From Deroplatys truncata (taxonomy: Eukaryota; Arthropoda; Insecta; Mantodea; Mantidae), in NCBI GenBank assembly GCA_030765065.1, contig CM060980.1, positions 61,116,364-61,180,363 of the forward strand: 64,000 bases of DNA, read 5' to 3'. Within the stretch, counting starts at the first letter, position 1; the number at the start of each line of letters is the position of its first letter. Shown here piece after piece: positions 59,100 through 64,000 of the stretch. The position numbers and the translations under genes are program-made. The notes beneath the pieces were generated by a model, which did no database searches, was not told the origin of the DNA, and worked only from the letters and a program-made list of their open reading frames with translations.

Positions 59100-59383
59100 C
59101 TAATAGCTGGTGGTCACAATCAATTTGAAAAACCTGTATACTCTAGTGTCTATGAAATTTGGCCACATTTTTTCTTTTGTCATGATATAACCTATTATTA
59201 ATCTGGATCCTCTGATTTCCAACGTAAATTTATGAATATTGTTATGTTTATAAAAGGAATTCATGATACTTATTTTATTAAACGTACACCAATCTCTCAA
59301 TTTTCTGCCCTTACCATTTAACGTCTCTTTTTCATTGGGGCCAATTATGTTTGGGATTGGGTTTTTTTTTTCAACTCTTGCAT
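59100..59383 (-). pseudogene. LINE endonuclease, C-terminal remnant
   Basis: The minus strand has 'VAGDINARVE'-like sequence (the GD-N-R motif of the family), then 'GRKLRDWCTFNKISIMNSFY' and 'IHKFTLEIRGSRLIIGYIMT'. This corresponds to the FT-W...S-IDY stretch that normally precedes the final catalytic SDH. Here the W and the DY positions are altered and the terminal motif has been replaced by frame-shifted sequence, so activity would be lost. Confidence 0.75.
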
Positions 59384-59552
59384 TGATATCTCCGCTACAA
59401 TAATATAATCATCTTTTTCTACCGTATTTATGTAACTCTGTAGCTGTTTATAGAATGTGTCTGGTTTTTGTTGTCACCTTAAACTGCCACATATGCCCCT
59501 ACAATTCAGTAGTGTCCTCTATTCGTTCTTATTTTCAAAGTTATTTTCCTTT

Positions 59553-59771
59553 GGCTAATAATTGAATTCCTACTATCCGGGCTTGTAGGCCGTGGTGTAG
59601 AAGGCATCGTGGATACCGACGTTTCGCCCTGATTCAAGCTCTGACCACCGCAGTAACTGAATCACCTCACCCTGAAGATGCCAAGCGCTGTATTTGGCGA
59701 AACGTCGGTATCCACGATGCCTTCTAGACCACGGCCTACAAGCCCGGATACTAGGAATTCAATTATTAGCC
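59553..59771. mobile_element. 219-bp inverted-repeat element with hammerhead-like core
   Basis: 76-base terminal arms (59553-59628 and 59696-59771) are inverse of each other with 2 mismatches, starting GGCTAATAATTGAATTCCTA. The centre holds CTGAAGA (59672-59678), a 5-bp stem GCCAA/TTGGC (59680-59684 with 59694-59698) and GAAAC (59699-59703), the order of a hammerhead ribozyme core. It interrupts the LINE endonuclease region and codes for nothing. The flank to 59797 ('catgacgccggccgtgaaag') may belong to it. Confidence 0.88.
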
Positions 59772-59799
59772 ATGACGCCGGCCGTGAAAGCCTCAGTAT

Positions 59800-60100
59800 G
59801 TATATTATTATCCTTTAATTTTTCCATAAATATGTTACTATTTGGTTCCTAAACTTATTGTTTATTACTGTGTTAAACCCTGCTCTGGCTCGTTTCTGTT
59901 TATCTACTCCAGAACATATAAATTTGTTCTTAAATTCTCCCTTTGATCCCCTGCCTTTCATTTTTGCTTCTGTGATGATCGTAATGTAGATCTTTTTTTC
60001 CCCAAATCCCTAACCAATTATTCTACTTTCATCCCCAATTCTTCAATATTTCATGTGGCAATTGTCATATTATCAAATTTCATTTTGCTAGTTTCAAAGC
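59800..60100 (-). pseudogene. LINE endonuclease, N-terminal remnant
   Basis: The minus strand reads MKFDNMTIATWNIEELGMK, where 'ATWN' is the usual start of LINE endonucleases. After frameshifts come 'ITEAKMKGRGSKGEF'-like words ('ITTEAK' motif with E of the active site) and then 'AGFNTVINN'. Stops and shifts interrupt it. The 219-base element lies just downstream in the coding direction. Confidence 0.7.
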
Positions 60101-60551
60101 TTTTGTCGTCAACCACTGAATCTGTCCTGGTATTTCTTGTATTAACCTTATGAGTAACGAGGTTTTCTTTTATCCGTGAGCGGGTAACTAGCAAGAAGCA
60201 CAACTTCCACTCTAAAGTGGAGTGCCTTCTTCGGAGTAACTTCTCCTAGATGAGTGCCAACCAAGGTCACGGAAGTCCATCTCCCCCTTTTTTTATCTTA
60301 AGATGCTTTTTAGTTCCCCAAGGCGATAAAAATAACCTTGCCTGTCTGTTCCTCCGCTTTCAAAAGTAATCGTTAACAGAAAGGGGAATTACCTATACCA
60401 GCATTAGGTTCCTTGCAATGTCTAAGACATTGGGCAAAGGGATCTCCACATCCCTACGTCCTATTTGAAATAAAAAATAAAACTATTAATTATTTAATCA
60501 TCTTGATGAATTTATTTCATGATGTATAGAAATGTATTTGATTTTAAAAAA

Positions 60552-62263
60552 ATTGATGTGTTATATTTACATGACCCCCTACCCTCCATTACTTGTTATT
60601 AGATATCCAAATTATTCCTACGAAAGTTTGTTTTCCTATCGAGATAAACATTTCCGAAAGTAGCTACATTACAAATTCGTTATAAGTACAAAGGGAACAG
60701 TGACAATCAAATGCTTAAGAACTGGACACTATATGCTGGCCTCACTCTTTACGTGCAATCGCGAGAAACAAAATAAATAAATAAAGTCTGAATATACTAA
60801 TTCCGGCACCTTGGTTACTACACCGGGACATACATTCAAATTTACATTTCTTCTCACAACATATTTGCATTTGATATTACATCAAATATTTTCAGATAAA
60901 ATAACTACAAACTACACAAAGTCTACACAATAATAAATAAAAATAGAAAGAAAAGATAGAAAAAATAAGAAATTTTTAGATTAGAGTAAAGGCGTAAACA
61001 AAACTTAATTGCAATTCCAAATTCTATATTTATCTACTCTTACTGGAAATCATCAAAACTTAACAATTGATAACCAACTAATACTTACTCCAATTTAACT
61101 AAATTCACTGGTAAACAGACAAATGTACTGGTACCATTATAAAACCTTCTACTAAGCTTTTCATATCTTAATAAGTTTATTTATATTCCTATTTTATTAA
61201 ACCTTCCTTAATAAAAATCATAAAGTTAAAGTTGTTTTTATAATATTTCATTACAATTCTCTAATTTATAGCAATTCAATATTTTGTTTAATTTTTTAAT
61301 CCTTATTTGTGCATTTATGGGTGTATTTGTTTATTTATTTACCTTGCAACGTTTTATTTAATTTCCATGTTAATTTTTCTATTATTAACTTCTTTTTTAT
61401 TTATTTTATATATCAATTTTAAATTGTATCACTATGTACTAAACCTTTACCTCTTTTAACCAAGCACTAAAACTTCTTTCTTCTATCATCACATATCCAT
61501 TCACTTTACCCCACATCATTTCATTTCACTCACATCCTCCATTTTATTCTAACACCAACCCTACCACCAAACCTACATAAAATCCAACTCACTCTCCTTT
61601 AATAGCATAAAAGCAAAATCATGCCTCCATGCAATCACGAGAAACAAATTGAATGTGGACAGGATTTTAATAGAATGACTAAGTATTGGACAATTTGAAC
61701 CATTAATGACGGATACCTTGGAAACGTCTTAAGCCACACAAAAAGTTGTTTTATAGTAAATTGTGTGTTTTAAAGAGATCTACTGTTTTTTTTTGTTTTT
61801 TTTCATACTGCGTTTTCATCTATCGCTTAACGTTTACCGGTTATATAGCATTATACAAAACAGGACTGCACAGGCTATTCCAAGAAAGTTTGAGATACAC
61901 GTTTTATTTATATAAATATCTTTAAAATATGGTATTTTAATCAAAATCGTTACAACCATTTTTACAAAAATAAAAAATTACAAAAAATTGTCTATGTAAG
62001 GGTTAGCTAGAGGTGAGGAAATTTTGCTGAAAACCTTGGTGTCGCATCTTCAGAAGATACTGAACTAAGTTGGGTGTTTATCCGACTTTTCGTTTTTGAG
62101 TTATGCTCTTCAAACACACAGACAACGGACTTTTTTCTAAACATGCTTGTTTTGGATTCAGGGAGCCTCAAAACGTGTATTTCCGGTGAAACCTCGATAT
62201 CGAATTTTTGGGTGAAATGCAACACCTTCTCTACCTACTATGTACATGGTAGAGAAAGTAAAA
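60552..62263 (+). repeat. Family R copy 21, old subfamily, split by an AT-rich insertion
   Basis: The 5' part is at 60552-60775 and the 3' part at 61630-62263, ending 'tacatggtagagaaagtaaa'. The middle 60776-61629 is foreign. Blocks such as 'gagatctac'-like 'agagatctactg', 'aatcaaaatcgttacaacca' and 'tttatccgacttttcgtttt' identify the family. The microsatellite is short. Confidence 0.78.
60776..61629. other. AT-rich insertion inside family R copy 21
   Basis: About 850 bases of unknown origin. Its left flank 'tgcaatcgcgagaaacaaa' and right flank 'tgcaatcacgagaaacaaa' are near-identical direct repeats, as a long target-site duplication would be. The right third of the + strand is rich in C and T. 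No coding potential. Confidence 0.6.
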
Positions 62264-62382
62264 TGCTTCTTTTGAATTCAGGGAGCCTCAAAACATGTAT
62301 TTCTGGTGAAATCCCGATATCGAATGTTTGGGTAGAATGGAATAATTCTCTGCCTAGTATGTACGCGGCAACGCGTGTAATA
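62264..62382 (+). repeat. Extra 3'-terminal module of family R
   Basis: After the 3' end of copy 21 the terminal module occurs again, from 'gaattcagggagcctcaaaa' to 'cctagtatgtacgcgg'. Its boundaries match those of the extra module at 2103-2201. Confidence 0.82.
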
Positions 62383-63136
62383 TGTGTTGTATGAGACCCT
62401 ACTAAATTATTTTAATTATTTCCGGGAATATAGATACAACAAATCTTTAAATAATGTTAAGCAATCCTATCATTACAGACAGGTTGTTATGTATTGAATA
62501 TAGTGAATATTTGACTCACTATGGCACGCACGCCAATGACAGTAATGGCGTATTCCTTTAATATGACACCGTAATTATTAATAGGTAGATATAAATAATT
62601 AAATAAACAAATAATAGTAATATTGAGAAATAACTGCTATGAATAATTCCTGTACATTAAATCAATGTTTAATGTAATAAGCCTGAGTTGAAAGATTTGT
62701 CTGCAGAAAAAGGTCATTAGCAAAGTCATTAGTAATAGTTGAGCAGAGAACGCATTAGCATAAAGATTCCTGGAATGCAGTTATAGGTTGTGTTCAGTAC
62801 GTTTCAAAAGTCACGTAGACAGGAATTCTATAAATTAGTAAGGGAATGAAATTCTTTGGTTCAGCAAGGCACCGCATAGTAACAGTGTCAGACATACATA
62901 CGTAGAGTTTTAGGATTGGGCCGAGTGGGTAGGAACGACGGTATGGATAGTGATAGGGAGGCGAAGTTTAAGTTAAGAAAAGCATGCATTGTAAATCAGA
63001 CTTACTTAGTTACAAAATCATATGACATACCCGTGAGACGATACTTGTGATTATTCTTGTGGTATTTAGTTTCATTTTAAGTTGTGTAGCACCTATGAAC
63101 GCGCCTATGTTAGATTTAGCGGCGTTTGCATGGGAT
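62383..63136. other. Unassigned AT-rich sequence
   Basis: Nothing recognisable was seen. Confidence 0.5.
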
Positions 63137-63512
63137 CTTTCCGAGTAACACTTTTGCGACGTACGGCAACTGACGCTTCGTATAATTATTATTCTAGAAC
63201 TAACCTATTAGTTTAATTCAACAGTCTGCGACTCTTTTCCAACAGAATATTTGACTCAACATTAAAATTTATCATCTGACTAAACTGGAGTTATCCTTTC
63301 AAGCTACACTCACGCATACCCTGAGGCAAAGAACTCATAGCTATATCACTGAAGCAGCTGGAAAACCAGACAAGCAGAACGAACTATGAGATGACGACAT
63401 CATAGAATTCAACAGAAAAGCAGGTAACATTAAACGTTATCTAAATGAATGCAAATTCGAAATAGCAGCATCAAAATTTGAAACAAAGGATATAGCTTCA
63501 AAACGGCTTCAA
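63137..63512 (+). repeat. Interspersed repeat, partner of 39936-40292
   Basis: It matches the earlier copy in inverse orientation over its length. One + frame holds 'IIEFNRKAGNIKRYLNECKF' near 63400, but the corresponding part of the other copy is broken, so coding is doubtful. Confidence 0.8.
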
Positions 63513-63790
63513 GCATTGATATAATCCCGGTATTCTAAGTTGCCGAGGTTTATAGAGCAAGATGAAACCATTTTGTAATATTCTTTTCTCTGTGCAACGA
63601 AGATGCAAAACCTTTGTACATTATTAAATAAAGAATAATTAAGATCCGAATTTATAAACAGTTACCATGATGTGCTGATGATAAGTTACATCATAGTCCG
63701 TAACACCTGCTCACTGCTCTCCCAGAAAGAGAATGCACCCAAGTGGCTATCTTGTTTATCGGTTCAACACGCTAGATAATAACAAATGAA

Positions 63791-64000
63791 ACCGAGCGTG
63801 ATGGTTCGGACGGTAACGTCTGTGACCTGCGTTTGGGAAGTTGTGGGTTTGATTCCCGTGGCCCACCTTCCAGACCCATGAGTTTTTGGGGGGGTTTCCC
63901 AGATCACCAGGCATATGTCGGAAAGACTTATTATATCCCCGAATTTTCCGTCCCTCCATATCTTCTCCATTCTCATCTCACTTCACCTTTCATGTGCTTG
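63791..64000 (+). mobile_element. tRNA-derived SINE (subfamily A), cut by window end
   Basis: The head ACCGAGCGTGATGGTTCGGA has a B-box-like GGGTTTGATTCCC. It continues 'cccaccttccagacccatga' and 'gggggtttcccagatcacca' and runs off the window in the A-type body. Confidence 0.88.

Larger units (their letters stand above)
57010..60475 (-). mobile_element. Degenerate non-LTR retrotransposon (LINE)
   Basis: On the minus strand the pieces come in LINE order: a 5' leader (60475-60100), the start of an apurinic-type endonuclease (near 60050-59800), the endonuclease end (59383-59100), a basic linker (58987-58709), reverse transcriptase (about 58330-57575) and a C-terminal region (57470-57159). Many stops and frameshifts break it, so it cannot make a working protein. 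A 219-base element (59553-59771) is inserted in the endonuclease part. The single-ORF endonuclease-plus-RT layout fits the Jockey/CR1/RTE-like groups. I cannot assign the clade by eye. Confidence 0.85.

Overview
The window looks like intergenic (or intronic) DNA from a large, repeat-rich, AT-rich arthropod genome. A polyneopteran insect such as a cockroach or termite is my guess; the sequence cannot prove it. I found no host protein-coding gene I would defend, no rRNA, no credible intact tRNA gene, no CRISPR array and no operon-like layout. Almost every open frame above 60 codons falls inside a repeat, a microsatellite or an AT-rich stretch, and is best read as chance.

Repeats carry the information. 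(1) The dominant one is a family of about 0.87-0.95 kb, here called family R. About 20 copies plus terminal fragments cover roughly a quarter of the window. Full copies start near TCTGATGTGTTACACTCAC, carry a 12-nt motif ACTTTCTCTACT just inside the 5' end and its inverse AGTAGAGAAAGT at the 3' end, and hold an internal CA/GACA microsatellite and a small hairpin TACTA-TACG-TAGTA before the 3' end. The 5' and 3' end modules are multiplied on their own at several loci. I infer a non-autonomous Helitron/Helentron (DINE-like) element. Full-length copies lie at 11876, 28015 (-), 29401 (-), 31381 (-), 35388, 47901 and 48838. (2) tRNA-derived SINEs of several subfamilies (called A to E here) are scattered throughout, three with clean target-site duplications. 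At 20853-22235 two SINEs lie head to head beside a tandem array of six ~76-bp units built from SINE sequence. (3) A degenerate non-LTR retrotransposon lies on the minus strand at 57010-60475 (endonuclease, reverse transcriptase, C-terminal region). It is interrupted by a 219-bp inverted-repeat element with a hammerhead-like core. A second LINE remnant lies at 8757-8945. (4) A 1.38-kb foldback element at 53287-54663 has long inverted arms with tRNA-like segments.

Region by region: 1-2201 R copies with a nested SINE; 2202-8756 mostly unassigned with two SINEs and a GC-balanced patch; 8757-11227 LINE scrap and a purine-skewed stretch; 11228-20852 R copies, one SINE and unique DNA; 20853-22640 SINE complex and microsatellite; 22641-32247 dense R cluster with nested SINEs; 32248-47267 mostly unassigned with three R copies and SINEs; 47268-52418 SINEs and R copies with a GC-rich unique patch; 52419-56745 foldback element and SINEs; 56746-62382 LINE and an R copy split by an AT-rich insertion; 62383-64000 unassigned, an interspersed repeat and a SINE cut by the window end.

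Coordinates of old repeats are approximate to about 10-30 bases, and subfamily names are labels made for this window.
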